Positions 23,915 through 35,796 of a DNA stretch of 64,000 nt are shown one piece after another; position 1 is the stretch's first letter, and every line of letters begins with the position of its first letter. The notes under the pieces are model-generated. The model did not search any database and had not been told where the DNA came from. It saw only the letters and a program-made list of their open reading frames with translations. Source of the stretch: Cinnamomum chago (Eukaryota > Streptophyta > Magnoliopsida > Laurales > Lauraceae); the NCBI GenBank assembly GCA_038049695.1, contig CP142457.1, forward strand, positions 30,221,501 through 30,285,500. Direction: 5' to 3'. A program made the translations under genes and the position numbers.

Positions 23915-24840
23915 TTTTGGCATGGGAGCCAGATTTTGCTTGCGGCATGAAAGCCAATTTTTGGGTGGCATCTATAGCCGGATTTGGGTTTATGGCATGA
24001 GAGCCGAAATTTTGGATGGCGTGGAAGCCGAAATTTTGAGGTGGCGTGGAAGCCGATTTTGGTGGCGTGAAAGCCAAATTTTGGGATGGCATGAGAGCCA
24101 ATTTTTTGAGATGGCATGAAAGCCGAATTTTGAGGTGGCATGAAAGCCGATTTTTTTTTTGAGTGGCATGAAAGCCGGTTTTGGTATGGCATGAGAGCCA
24201 ATTTTTGTTTTTGGTGTAAGAACCAGATTTTGTTTTTGGCATGAAAGCCGGATTTTTTGAAAACCGAATTTTGTTTTGTTGGCATGGAAGCCGAATTTTG
24301 ATTTTTGGCATGAAAGCCGGATTTTTGATTTTTTTGGCGTGAAAGCCGGATTTTTGGCATGGAAGCCGGGTTTTTTGGCGTGAAAGCCAGGTTTTTGGTT
24401 TTCAAAAATGCAAGTATCGACTAAAAGTCGCCTCCCTGCTTAATGGTATTGCAAGTATCGATGGAATGTCGCCTCCTTGCTCATTCGGTTGCGAGTATCG
24501 ATGGAATGTCGCCTCCCCGCGGATTTGGGTGCAAGTATCGACTAAGCGTCGCTTCCCTGCTTTTTTCTTCAAAAATTTTGTTTTGTGGGTATCGATGGAA
24601 TGTCGCTTCCCCACGATTTTTGAATTTTGAGGTTTTTTCGAACCTTTGTTTTGTTTTTGTTTGTTTTGAAATTTGGGTTGTGGATATCAACTGGAACGTT
24701 GCGTCTCCACGATTTTTGAAATTTTGGGGTTTTGGAAGTATCGAATGGGGTTCGCATCCTTCCGATTTTGGGTTTTGCAAGTATCGACTGAACGTCGCTT
24801 CCCTGCGGTTTTTGAAAAACCATTTTTTGTTTAAAGACAT
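23915..24840 (-). repeat. Element B 3' minisatellite arrays
   Basis: At 23915-24390 there are about 18 units containing ggcatgaaagccgaattttg on the + strand. At 24395-24840 there are about ten units with gtatcgatggaatgtcgcct. They correspond to arrays 3 and 1 of element A. The middle array of A is absent. Bases 23651-23914 carry T-runs, and 24841-25174 is plain 3' region. Confidence 0.85.
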
Positions 24841-25174
24841 GAGGGTCGTAAATTTTGACTCAAAACCATTTTGGTGGTAAAAGTCGGGGTGGACTAGGGC
24901 TGAAATCCCTAGGTCCTGATTTTGTTTCAAACCATGAATTTTGGGTTCAAGGATCGAAAATTTTAGTCAAGTTTGGGAAGAGGCTCTTAAACTTGGATTT
25001 TTGGATTTGCTTTTTTTTTTAACAATGAAATGATGAAAGAAACATTGTTTTGAGGGGTTTTTTAGAAATTCCAACAAGAGGATGAAAATTCCAAAAGGAG
25101 TGGGTTTGACGAGCAGATACCTAGGAATAGGCTTTGGCCGTGCAGGCGTCGCTCTGACCCGATGGAAGAAGCCT

Positions 25175-28100
25175 TCAAGGGTAGTACCGCTTTAAGAACT
25201 TTCCATTGATGGGTAGCATACATCTGTCACCCTCCATGTTTAGAAGGGCGTATGCGCCGTTGGAGAAGACTTTGTCGATGACGAAAGGTCCCTCCCATTT
25301 TGGTTCAAATTTGCCTTTGGATTTGTGAGTAAAAACCATAGGTCTTTTTATTGTAAGAACCAAATCTCCCTTTTTGTAGGCGTGTTGCCTGACCTTCTTG
25401 TCAAAAGATCCTGCCATGCGTGCTTGGTAGAGTTCAATGCTTTGTAGAGCTTCGAGCCGTCTCTCGTCGAGATTGTCCAGCTCATGGAGTCGCAACTTTA
25501 CATTGCTTTCTTGAGTCATGTCATTTTGTAGAGATACCCTCAGAGAAGGAATTTGTACCTCTAAGGGCACGACAGCTTCACATCCATAGACCAAGGAGAA
25601 TGGTGTGCTATGGGTTGGTCCTCGAACAGTAGTTCGATAGGCCCACAAGGCTTCAGGAAGCTTGTCGCCCCAGTCTCTTTTGTGACTAGAGACTATCTTT
25701 TTGAGGATTTTTGCAGAGTGTCTTGTTGAAAGCTTCTGCTAGTCCGTTTGCTGCCGGATTGTACGGAGTTGAAGGACAACTTTGGATTTTGTATTTGTCA
25801 CAAAACCTGTAGAATCTGTGATCGCGGAACTGTGGTCCGTTATCATGGATGAATCTTTTAGGTATGCCGAAGCGACAAATGATGTTGGTGCGCAAGAACT
25901 GAAGGACTGATGAGGTCTTCATTTCACTAAGCGCGAATGCTTCTGACCACTTGGAGAAATAATCCGTGGCGGCGAAGATGAAGCGATGTCCTTTGCTTGA
26001 AGGGGGAGAAATAGGACCTATGATGTCCATACCCCAGGCTTCAAAGGGCCATGAGATTGTTGTAGGATGTAGCCATTCCAGAGGCATGTGGACATAATCT
26101 CCATGAACTTGGCATTGTTGGCAGCGTTTAGCGAATTGCATTGCATCAGCCACCATGGTAGGCCAATAATAACCTAACCTTTTTATCTGATCGTAGAGCT
26201 TAGGGCCAGCCTGATGGGCTCCACAAAGACCAGCATGGACTTCTTTGAGTGTTTCTTCAGCTTCTTGTTGTGACAAGCAGCGTAGAAGTACTCCGTTGTA
26301 GGATTTCCTATAAAGCATTTTTGAAGGAATATCCAAATGAAAGTTTGGGGCTCGTCTTTGGATGCTTACCCGTTCTTTTGGATCTTCAGGTAGGATCCCG
26401 AACATAGTGTAATCAATGAACGGATCCCTCCAGTCGCCGACCGAAGTTTGAAGGATAGAAATCCGACTTCCAACCACCCTGTGGCATTCAGCAACTGCTT
26501 GACGTGTGTTGAGAGGAGGGAGGATTCTTCTTCCGCACACTGTAATTTGCATGCTTTCCCCTTCTTGGATTGCCATAGATGCGGCAAGTCCAGCCAGGGC
26601 ATCTGCACGAATGTTTTCACCTCTGAGGATGTGGGTGATGTGACAGATGTCAAACTTCTGCAAAAGTGATTGTGCCTTGTTGTAGTAAGGCAACAAATCA
26701 GGCTTTCTGACTTCAAATTTTTGATTCATCTGATTGACGATCAGTTGAGAGTCTCCGAAGACTTCCAGTATGGTGATACCGGATTCAATGGCAAGTTCCA
26801 ATCCTAGAATCAGGGCTTGGTATTCCGCTGCATTGTTTGTGCATGGTTCCAGTAGCGAGAAGGCGTGTGGAATCATGTATTTGTCGGGGCTAACAAAGAG
26901 AATGCCAACTCCCGAGACCGGCTCTCTTTTCTCGTTTGTTCTGGTTGCACCATCGAAGTACATGTGCCAGGAAGCACTTGGTGGGAAGGCCTCCACATTG
27001 TAGACGGATTCGTCTGGGAGATCATCTCTTAGTAGAGAATCTTCAGGCAACGGATGCTCCGCGAGAAAGTCTGCTAAAGCTTGGTCTTTGATTGCTTTTT
27101 GTGGTATATACCTAATATCAAATTGTGATAGAAGGATAGACCATTTTGCCAGTCTTGCATTGAGAGAACCTGCTTTCGTGACAAGGACCTTTAAGAGGTT
27201 GATCCTTGAGACCAGATAAACTGTGTTGGAAAGCAGATAGTGACGTAGCTTTTGTATGGCGAACATCACTGCAAGGCATTCTTTTTCGACTGGGGAGTAG
27301 CGATGCTCTGCACCTACCAGCATACGGCTGAGGTAGTATAGAGCCGCTTCTTTTCTTCCATCATTTTCTTGTGCCAGCAGAGTGCCCAGAGAATGGTCGA
27401 GGGCTCTTGTGTACAAGATGAAAGGTTTTCCGGTGGTAGGTGCTGCTAACACTGGAGGTTTGGTCAAGTATGACTTGATATCTTGAAATGCGGCTTCACA
27501 GTCAGCATCCCAGACAAAGTCTACACCTTTCTTCATCAATCGGGAGAATGGACGACATTTTCCCGAAAGGTTGGAGATAAACCGTCTGATATAGGCCAAT
27601 CTCCCTTGGAGCCCTTTTAATTCTCTCAAGGTTCTTGGAGAGGGCATTTCTAGAATAGCCTTGACTTTGATGGGGTCAAGTTCTATTCCATCTTTCCGAA
27701 CAAGGAATCCGAGGAACTTACCCGACGAGACGCCGAAGAAGCATTTTAGGGGATTCATCAGCAGTTTGTATTTGCGAAGTCGGAGGAATACTTCTCGAAG
27801 ATCTTTGAGATGGTCTTCTTTTCTTTTGCTTTTGACGGCGAGGTCATCAACGTAACATTCAACCGTCTTGTGCTGTATATCTTGGAATATCTTCATCATA
27901 GCCCTCTGATATGTAGCGCCAGCATTTTTCAGACCAAATGGCATGACAGTGTAGCAATACACGCCAAATGGGGTCCGAAATGAAGTATGCTTTTCGTCTT
28001 CAGGATGCATCTTTATCTGATTGTAGCCAGAGAAGCCATCCATGAATGTCATTCGCTCGAATCCACAGGTATTGTCAATCATAACCTCTGGTATCGGGAG

Positions 28101-28583
28101 CGGGAATTCATCTTTGGGGCAGGCGTTATTCAGGTCTCTATAGTCAATACACACCCTGATTTGCCCATTTTTCTTTGTCACGGGGACAATGTTGGCCAAC
28201 CATTCAGGATGCTGTTCCTCACGGATGAAGCCGACGCTTTTGAGTTTCTGAACTTCTTGTTCAATTTTATCCATCACATCTGGACGGAATCTTCTTTGGC
28301 CTTGTTTAACAGGCTTGATATTTTTTTGAAGATTGAGTTTGTGGACTGCTATTTTCGGATCTAAACCGGGCATTTCAGCATAGGACCATGCAAAGCAATC
28401 AACGAACTCACGAAGAAAAGCGATATACTCGGGTAACTCATCATCCTTTATATTCTTGCTTATGAATACAGGACGCGAGTTATTTGGTGTTCCCAAGTCT
28501 ATCTTTTGAACAGGATCCTCTGTTGGAAGATTCGAGGGTGGTTCCTCCACAATGTTTTCGGAGGCCTCCAGCTCAATGAAACC
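25175..28583 (-). pseudogene. Element B pol, 3' half: RT, RNase H, archaeal RNase H, integrase (one frameshift)
   Basis: Same frame as the upstream gag-protease. RT covers about 28330-27600 with YVDD at 27843-27860. RNase H is at 27560-27080. The archaeal-type RNase H that defines the Tat clade is at 26990-26540 (MYFDGATRTNEKR, NNAAEYQAL). The integrase zinc-binding part (GLCGAHQ, CQQCQ) is at 26265-26110. The core has WGMDIIGP, HDNGPQF and the glutamate in NGLAEAF, so all three acidic residues are present (about 26050-25735). An extra A in a run at 25708-25712 shifts the frame just after the core. The C-terminal domain continues in another frame at 25648-25175. Apart from that shift the catalytic residues look intact. 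Confidence 0.93.
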
Positions 28584-31500
28584 TTATGGTGTTTCAACAG
28601 CATTTCCTTTCCATGGGTCTTCTTGATCAGCAACCTTCTCAAGGCTCGCTATGAGATAGTCCCAATCGCCTGCTGTTACCGGGTCGAAGTAAGGTACTTC
28701 TGCTGTAGACGAGGGTTCTTCTGGGTCAGAATCCTGCATGTCTATATCATCGGACAATTCCTCCATATCATTGGAGAAATCAAACCAATTGGAGGGGCTT
28801 CCCGGATCTTTGTCTGGTGACTCTTCAAAGAGATACCTAGGGAGATCGATGTCTTCATGGACTGGAGCTATTGGGGCTTGGTCAACAAACTGACTTCTAA
28901 ACCTTTGCGTTAGCTGTTTCAGAGGGGCGTCAGGATCGAACCCTAACCCATATGAAGACTTTTCTATATAGCCATAGAGTCTCCAATCTTCCAGTTGGTG
29001 TTTGGCCAGTACGGGCTCCAGTGGTGTGAGAATACCATGGCCTTCCCCCAAGCCAACTAGGTTTTGAGCATCATATCCCATCTTCTTCATGATAGCTTGT
29101 GCCACAGGACTATACAGAGACAGTAGAGGCATACATTTGTTTTGGAAAGGTTCAAGCAGGGATTTTGATGAAGCAGCACTCGATCTATGGAAGAAGATCG
29201 GTTTTTCTTTAGATGATATTGCCGGAACAACAAAGGAAGCAGACGCAGGATCTTCTACATCAGCAGGTGTCTCTATTGGAGTAAGAGCGGGCTGAACTTG
29301 TTGAGTATCAGTTTGACTTGACGGAGTATCGTCTTCTGGCTCTGAATCCGAATCTGTATTTTGTTTGATGGACAGATAAGAGACAACAAATTTGCCCCCA
29401 GACTTTTGTTTTACCTTCTTCCCTTTAGTTGTAATGACCAAAGGTTTTGGAGTCTTGAGGGAGACTACGAAAGGAGATTGACTGCTCTCTTCGGGTTTTC
29501 CAGAGGGTTTATTTTCTTCTGGTGATTTTTGAGGAGCCTTGCCTTTATCTTTAAGGAGATTTTTGGCGGAAGACGTCATTTCCTCTGTTTCTTTTTCTCC
29601 TTCATACATCTGAGAGTCTGCAAAGTGGACTTCTTTCCCTTTGAAAGGTTTTCTATCCGCAAAGACTCGATGTATCATGCCATCGTTGCCGATGAACTTG
29701 ATGCATTGATGTAGTGTTGAAGGAACAATTCCATTCTCGTGTATCCAGGGGCGTCCGAGAAGGATGTTGTAGCATGATGGGGTTTTTATTGCATACACAG
29801 TGACTTCAGAGATAAGATCACCGATTTGCAATTTGAACCTGATTTTGTCGATGGGCCTTTGAGAATTGCCATCGTATCCAAAGATAGATACAGATGTGTG
29901 GCTCAGCTTGCTGGGCGGAATGCCCAACTCTTCGAGTGCCGAAGTGGAGATAAGGTTCAATGTAGAACCCGGGTCAATCTGAATTCTGCGCACCGGCATT
30001 TCCTTAATATATCCTGTAAAGTACAGGGGTCGGTTGTGCTTTGTCTCACCAAGCAGGAGATCTTCCTTTGTGAAGGCGATAGTCGCACTGGTTATCTTTT
30101 GAACCGAGAGACATCTACTGCAAGATCCCTCAATTTTCTTCTCTTCTCCTTTTGAGGAAATTTCTGCATTTTTGACCCGATATTCCATTTCAATTTGGAA
30201 GACTTGCGGGGCATGTTTGTCAACATCCTCATTCAGTTTTTGCAATTCTGAAATGAGATTATCACGAGTGCGTGGAGACATTCGTAACAAATCTAGGATG
30301 TGCAATCGTGCAGGTATGTGTTTGAAGTGCTCAACCAAGTCGTACTTGAAAGCCTCCTTGGGGCCTGCGCGTTCATCATTATTGCCACTGGGGGCTGTTA
30401 TAACATCTTTCCCAGCAGGGTTTACATAAGTAAAGGAAGATGTATTGTAATTTTTATGGTAGTCCCGACCAGAACGGGTGCCTCTACCAACTTCGAGGGC
30501 TTCTTGAGAAGAATCTTCATTTGGAAGACTGTCTTCAAGAGGCTGTCGTACTTCTTCCACTGGGGGTGTTCCTGCAGCTAAGCTAGTATCCTCAGTGATT
30601 GTGTTGCATGGAGCATTTTCCGGGAGCAAGTCCTGAACAGCTTCCTGCAACTTTTCTTCTTCGTCGACCCCTTCATCATCCCCAGCCGGGTTTTCTTTAT
30701 GACGATCAATCGGAAGGGAAGTGAATTCTGAAGTCACAGTCTCAAGTGAAGAAACCTGAGAGGGTGTTATCTCCGTGTAGGTCTCGTGAGACGAGGTAGC
30801 TTCAGAAGATATATTGCTTGGCGTCGCCGGAGTATAACTGATATCATCAGACGAGGCCTTGGAAGAGCTATGATCCTGAATTATAACATTACAGGTAGCT
30901 CGAGTGGGAGATGTTGCCTGCTCGGAGTCGGACTCTTCCTCGGATGTAAGAGGATCATCAATCCAACAATTTTCTCCATTTTCAGGAGTTAGGGGAGAAG
31001 GTACCTGAGGGTCTTCAGGGATTCCTGGCTCCGGATTGGGAGGAAGCTCGTTGACGCGGTCGCGCTCTTGTTCGAGAGCTAGACGCTGCAAGATCCTCGC
31101 ATATTCTGCAAGACCAGGTATGGGAGCCAGGTTTTCTTCTTCATCATCTCCTTGTGGCTCAACATGGTTGATTTCCACAGGATCAACGACGGGTGCTGGA
31201 ATGACAGCATTTTCTTGTACAGCCGCTTGGTCATCTTCATCATCAGACCAGGATCCTTGTGGCCGTAAGGGGTCATACCAGATTACTGGCATAAGATAAG
31301 TATCAGGGACCCACTCTTCATCAGAGAGGTATTCTCCTGTCTCAAGGGATTCTTCCCACTCGTCAGTGCTGTCGAATCCGTCGTCGGTATTGCTGGACTC
31401 ATATCCATCCATGGCGAATCCAACTACCGAGTTGCAAGAGTATGATGCCCCCTGCGTGGCCTCTTCTTTGAGTTGAGGTGGCATGAAATCACTGAGTATG

Positions 31501-32078
31501 AATTTTCTTACCGCCTTTGAGGTCTTTGAAGCGGTAGAGGAGGCCTCTGCCTTTTCATCGACTTCTTGCTTTGGTTGGGCCTTCTCTTGCTTTTTGAGCT
31601 TGAAAAGGTGTCTCCTAGCCTGCCTTCGCTGTCGAGCTGTCGGCTTTGTTTTTACGATCTCCCAATTTTCATCTTTTAGGAGATCAGGGTGTACCCATAA
31701 GGGTTGTCCATCTGGAGTCGGGTAAGGAACCAGCCCCTCGGACGCTTCGATTTCATTTATCACCTTGAAGGAGGTAGTGATCTTCCTCTTTGGTGATTTT
31801 GATGTTTGTCCATACGAGATCATGTTGACGGAGGCGGACCCATAGTTTTTGTCGAAGGTGATGACTCCGTTTTTCCACATCTCGTTTATCTTTTCTCTCA
31901 CAACGAAGCATTGATTGAGAGGGTGTGACACCATCTGGTGGTATGGACAATACCGGGGATCGTTGGTTTTGCCAACATCTTCCGGCCTCTTTGGCTCAGG
32001 CAAGGTGAGCTTGCCATTTGCTATGAGAGCTTCAAAGATCTCGTCAACATCTTCGTCAAACGGGTATTTCTTCTCTAC
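28584..32078 (-). pseudogene. Element B middle of polyprotein: zinc motif, acidic linker, aspartic protease, G-patch
   Basis: An open segment of about 1,160 codons between a TGA (32079-32081) and a TAA (28584-28586), in the same frame as gag and pol. It holds a Cys/His motif CPYHQMVSHPLNQC (about 31950-31905), a long acidic low-complexity linker, a retroviral-type aspartic protease (about 30010-29690; IDPGSTLNLIS, LLGRPWIH) and a G-patch-like motif (MKKMGYDAQNLVGLGEGHG, about 29085-29030) before RT. The TAA stands where element A has GAA. The G-patch is an RNA-binding glycine motif; in betaretroviruses one is fused to the protease, and a role in reverse transcription is inferred here. Confidence 0.88.
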
Positions 32079-34136
32079 TCACTCTTTGAAGGCTTCTGAG
32101 AGTTCAGGTCTCTTTCCGGCAGATTTGTTTTCAGCCTTCTTTTGTGGCTGAGGAGTTGACTTGGTCTGCACATTGAGGACCTCTTTCTTCTTTGGTTTAG
32201 AGGTTGCAATGGCGGTTGGCTCCTTCTTTGATGACTTCTGACTGTTGAGGTCTTTGATCACCGTTTCAGCCTCCATAGAAGCTTCTAGGAGTTCTCCCAA
32301 GTTCTTTGATTTGTTGCCGATGATCATGGAGCGGATTCTGGCTCTCATGTTATTTCGACAGATGTCGACCAGCGACGCTTGTGGCAGCACATCGGAGCAT
32401 TTGTACGCCATGGCTTTCCACTAGTGAATGAAGTCGTATGTAGACTCATTCTCCCCCTGTTTCAGGCTGCAAAGCTGAGCCATAGTAACAGGATGATCCT
32501 CACCTTTGAAGTGAGTCAAGAAGCGTGTCTCCAGCATGGTCCAATTCTGAATGGAATTCTCTGGAAGAGTGGAGTACCAATCAAAGGCCGTACCTTTTAG
32601 GGTGCTTGCAAAGAGGCGAATCTTGAGTGCATCTTGATCCGCAATAGCTCCTGTCAGGATCTTGAAGTGGATGACATGTTGTCTGGCTGAACCTTTCCCC
32701 GTATACGTTTGGAGAGTAGGTTGCTTGAATTTTGTAGGGAACGGGACCGAGTCCATCCACAAGGGATATGGTGGCTTGATCCCATGCTCCTTTAGCGTAT
32801 CCTCTTCTTTTGCTTTGGCGAGGATATCGTCAACGTCCTTTTTGGTAAGGGCACGTGACTCACTATTTTCCGCATTTTCTTCGTCGCCTTGATGGCTCGG
32901 AGGAGCTTCATTGTTTGGCGGACGTTGGATAGTGAGAAGGAGGTTTTCCATTAGGGCCTCTATTCTCTGTTGTCCTTGTTCCAGCTGCTGGATGCGTGCA
33001 GCTACGTCATCATGTAGCGGAGGTTGCTCAGCATTTGTGACCAGGACGTTCACTCTTCGAGAGTCGAAAGAGGATACAGTCTTGGTGACTGAGCTAGAGC
33101 TCATTCTTTTAGATGAAGAGCTCGAAGAGTGATCACTCCGATGTCCTTGGCTTAAAGGAGCGGGAGAGTTTTCTTTATGTCTTCGTGTCCGGGAGACGCT
33201 GCGGGTCACCGGACGCCTGACATGGATTTTTGTTGCTGACTTCTGGCGTCTTCTGGTTTTGCCAACCATATGGACAGCAGCAATTTGGTTGGGTCTTTCT
33301 TTTTCAACCCATTTTTGGGAAACTTGGAGTGTAGGAGGTTGAGTCCTCCGTTTCTCTAGTCTCTTTTGTCGGTATGACGCGCGGCGGCGTGCTCGACGAG
33401 CGAGTTGAGCTTCGGTCAGCTCTGGCTGGGCCTTGACGATGAAGGATGTACTCCCTCGGGCGCAGCAGCCGAGCTTGTCTTCTTTGTAGTTAGGCAAGGA
33501 CAGGATGCGGACCCGGTCCTTCGCCTGTTGCAGCGAGGCTTTGAATTGTGCAAGCTCGGCCCCTGTAGAGATGAAGGGTTGAACTGCAGTTTTGCAGGCC
33601 TTAGCAGACGCTTGGGGAGGCCTGGTGATGTAGGATTTGATTTTTGGCTTGTAGGAACAAGCTGGTTGATGCTAAATTGACCTGGGAGTCAGGTCAGAGA
33701 TGGGTTTCTCCTCTTTCATGTAGAAGAGAGGGTAGAACCGGTTTTCTTTGAGCGGGGCCAGGTATGCTGGCTTGGCAGATGCTCGGGACCTCCTTTGTTT
33801 CGGTGAAGGCCCTGGGGACCAAGTCTTGGGACGGACCTGGCTGTTTGCGGGCTGAGGCTTCGCGGGGGTCGCCTTTGGTGTCACGGCGGTGACACATTGG
33901 GAGGCGATTTTCTGCTTCTTAGCGGGAGGAGCCTGTTCTTCAGGAAGTGGGAATGGTCCCAACGTCCCAAAGAAAATAGTCCGGGGAGTCGAGGTCGACC
34001 CGGAGTTTGGTGAATTGTTGGTGGTGTTGACGCTGTGGCAACTAGCAGTGCGCTTATGAGTGCGCACATTTTGCTTCTGTTGAAGCATCTGCTGGTGCTT
34101 TTTCTCGTCGAAGGTGATGGTCAAGGAAGCTGCCAT
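32079..34136 (-). pseudogene. Element B gag (three in-frame stops)
   Basis: The start is the ATG at 34136 in context AACAATGGC, the first in the frame. The N-terminal 154 residues are basic and Ser/Pro-rich and end at TAG (33672-33674). The frame continues through an Arg-rich segment to a retrotransposon gag domain (about 32610-32250; FDWYSTLPENSIQNW). Stops TAG (32421-32423) and TGA (32079-32081) interrupt it. Between the stops the protein sequence reads on smoothly, so these look like point mutations rather than exon ends. CAG to TAG, TGG to TAG and CGA to TGA would explain them, all C-to-T or G-to-A changes. Programmed readthrough of one stop cannot be excluded from a single copy. Confidence 0.88.
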
Positions 34137-35775
34137 TGTTAGTAAACTTCTGAAACAAGACCAGATCCATTAGTAATCACAAGAATATAATGATTATAAA
34201 TGAAAAAAAAGGCAATCTATGGGTTTGCCTTTTCAGATCGCTCAAGGGATATGACCCAGGCGACGTGAGGAAGGCAAAAGCCATAGAGGGCACAATTGTT
34301 TTGATTGCAAGTATAGTGAGCCCCTAAATGAGCGTCCCAGTGACTGCTAGAAGCAATTGTAAACCTAAATTCGACTTATCGCGAAGCAGGGCTTGCTCGA
34401 GATAAGAAGAATATAAGGTTGGAGTTTTACAAATGCGCCGGTCGCGAATACAGTAGACCCTGAAAGGGCGTACTAGCACCGCTAGACACAAATGCTGGAG
34501 ATCGCATCCATGAGATGGGATCCTCTGGTTTTTGAAATGTCAAAATGGATTCATCAAGGAGAGCATGTGGTATCCCGATCCAAAGACGGGCTCAACGATT
34601 TCCGCGAGCACCAGTACCCCGGAAGGAACCACAATTTCTCGGATCCGAATCCAAAATGACGAGAGTTTTTTTTTTGAAAGGCCAAGATCAGGTCCATCAA
34701 AGAGAGCAAATGATGTTCCAATCTGAACACGAGCTCAGCGGATAATCGCGAGCGCCAGTGCTCAGAAAGGAAGAGACCAAAATTTCTCAGATCTGAACCT
34801 AAAAATGACGAAAGTTTTTTTTTTTTTTTTTTTTTAAGATTTTTTCTTTTTTTTTTTTTTTTTTTTTGAAAAGTTTAGTTTTTTTTTTTTTTACAATTTT
34901 TATTTAAAAGACAAGGGAGCACACATAGGCTTCCTAACCCGGTCTTATGAAATCACAATTGATAGAATTGCCCCCAGGTAAGGGTAGGATTACTTAATGA
35001 ACCCGTTTGGAGGACCCTTGCCTCGAACAGTCAGGCTGTCTCCACACTCTGGACAAGGCTTTTCTTGAATCAACCGAGATCAAAGAACGCAGTTGGTTTG
35101 GCCTTAGCGGTCTATGTCTTTCTTTTTTTTTTTACTAGACTCATTGAAGAGAAACAATGATCCAAAACCTTAGTCGAACAGGCTCAACATTTCTGCAAGC
35201 GCGATGAACGATAGGATAGGATCAAAACTTCTCAATTTTGAATCCAAGGCAAAAAGAAGTTTGATTTTATTTTTTTTTAAATTCTAATGAATTCATCAAA
35301 GAGAAACAATGATCCAAAACCGTAGTCGAACAGGCTCAACACTTCTGCAAGCGCGATGAACGATAGGATAGGATCAAAACTTCTCAATTTTGAATCCAAG
35401 GCAAAGAAGTTTGCTTTTTTTTTTTTTTTTTTTTTAAATCTCTAACAGACTCATCGAAGAGAAACAATGGCCCAATCCCCGATCCAAGCCGGTCTCAGCG
35501 GATAATCGCGAGCGCCAATGCCCAGAAAGGAAAGGATCAAAGTTTCACAATTTTGAATCCAAAACGAGAAATCTGAACTTTTTTTTTTTTTGAAAAGAGA
35601 AAGAATGGAAATAGATTGAAAGAATTTGACATTTCCAAAAAAAATCCCATCTCATGCGAAATCCAACATAGGCCACCAGCCAAAAGGTAGCCAAGGAATT
35701 CGGAAATGAGACATAAGCAAAGATATAATATGCGAATATTTCAATTCCAAGCATCCGGTGTTCTCAAGTAAACGG
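34137..35775 (-). repeat. Element B 5' leader with tandem repeats and T-runs
   Basis: Four to five units of about 130 bp (near 34540-34670, 34680-34830, 35140-35270, 35290-35420, 35440-35580) share gatccaaaac, a gctcaac/gctcagc core with gcgagcgc or gcaagcgc, and a T-run of 10-25 bases. This is a non-coding leader between the primer site and the gag start. Short ORFs here are incidental. Confidence 0.8.
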
Positions 35776-35793
35776 GTCCCACCGGGTGTGCCA
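35776..35793 (-). other. Primer-binding site of element B
   Basis: Three bases after the LTR end, the - strand reads TGGCACACCCGGTGGGAC. The leading TGG would pair with a tRNA CCA end. I cannot match the remaining bases to a common plant tRNA from memory, so the primer is left open. Confidence 0.6.
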
Positions 35794-35796
35794 ACT

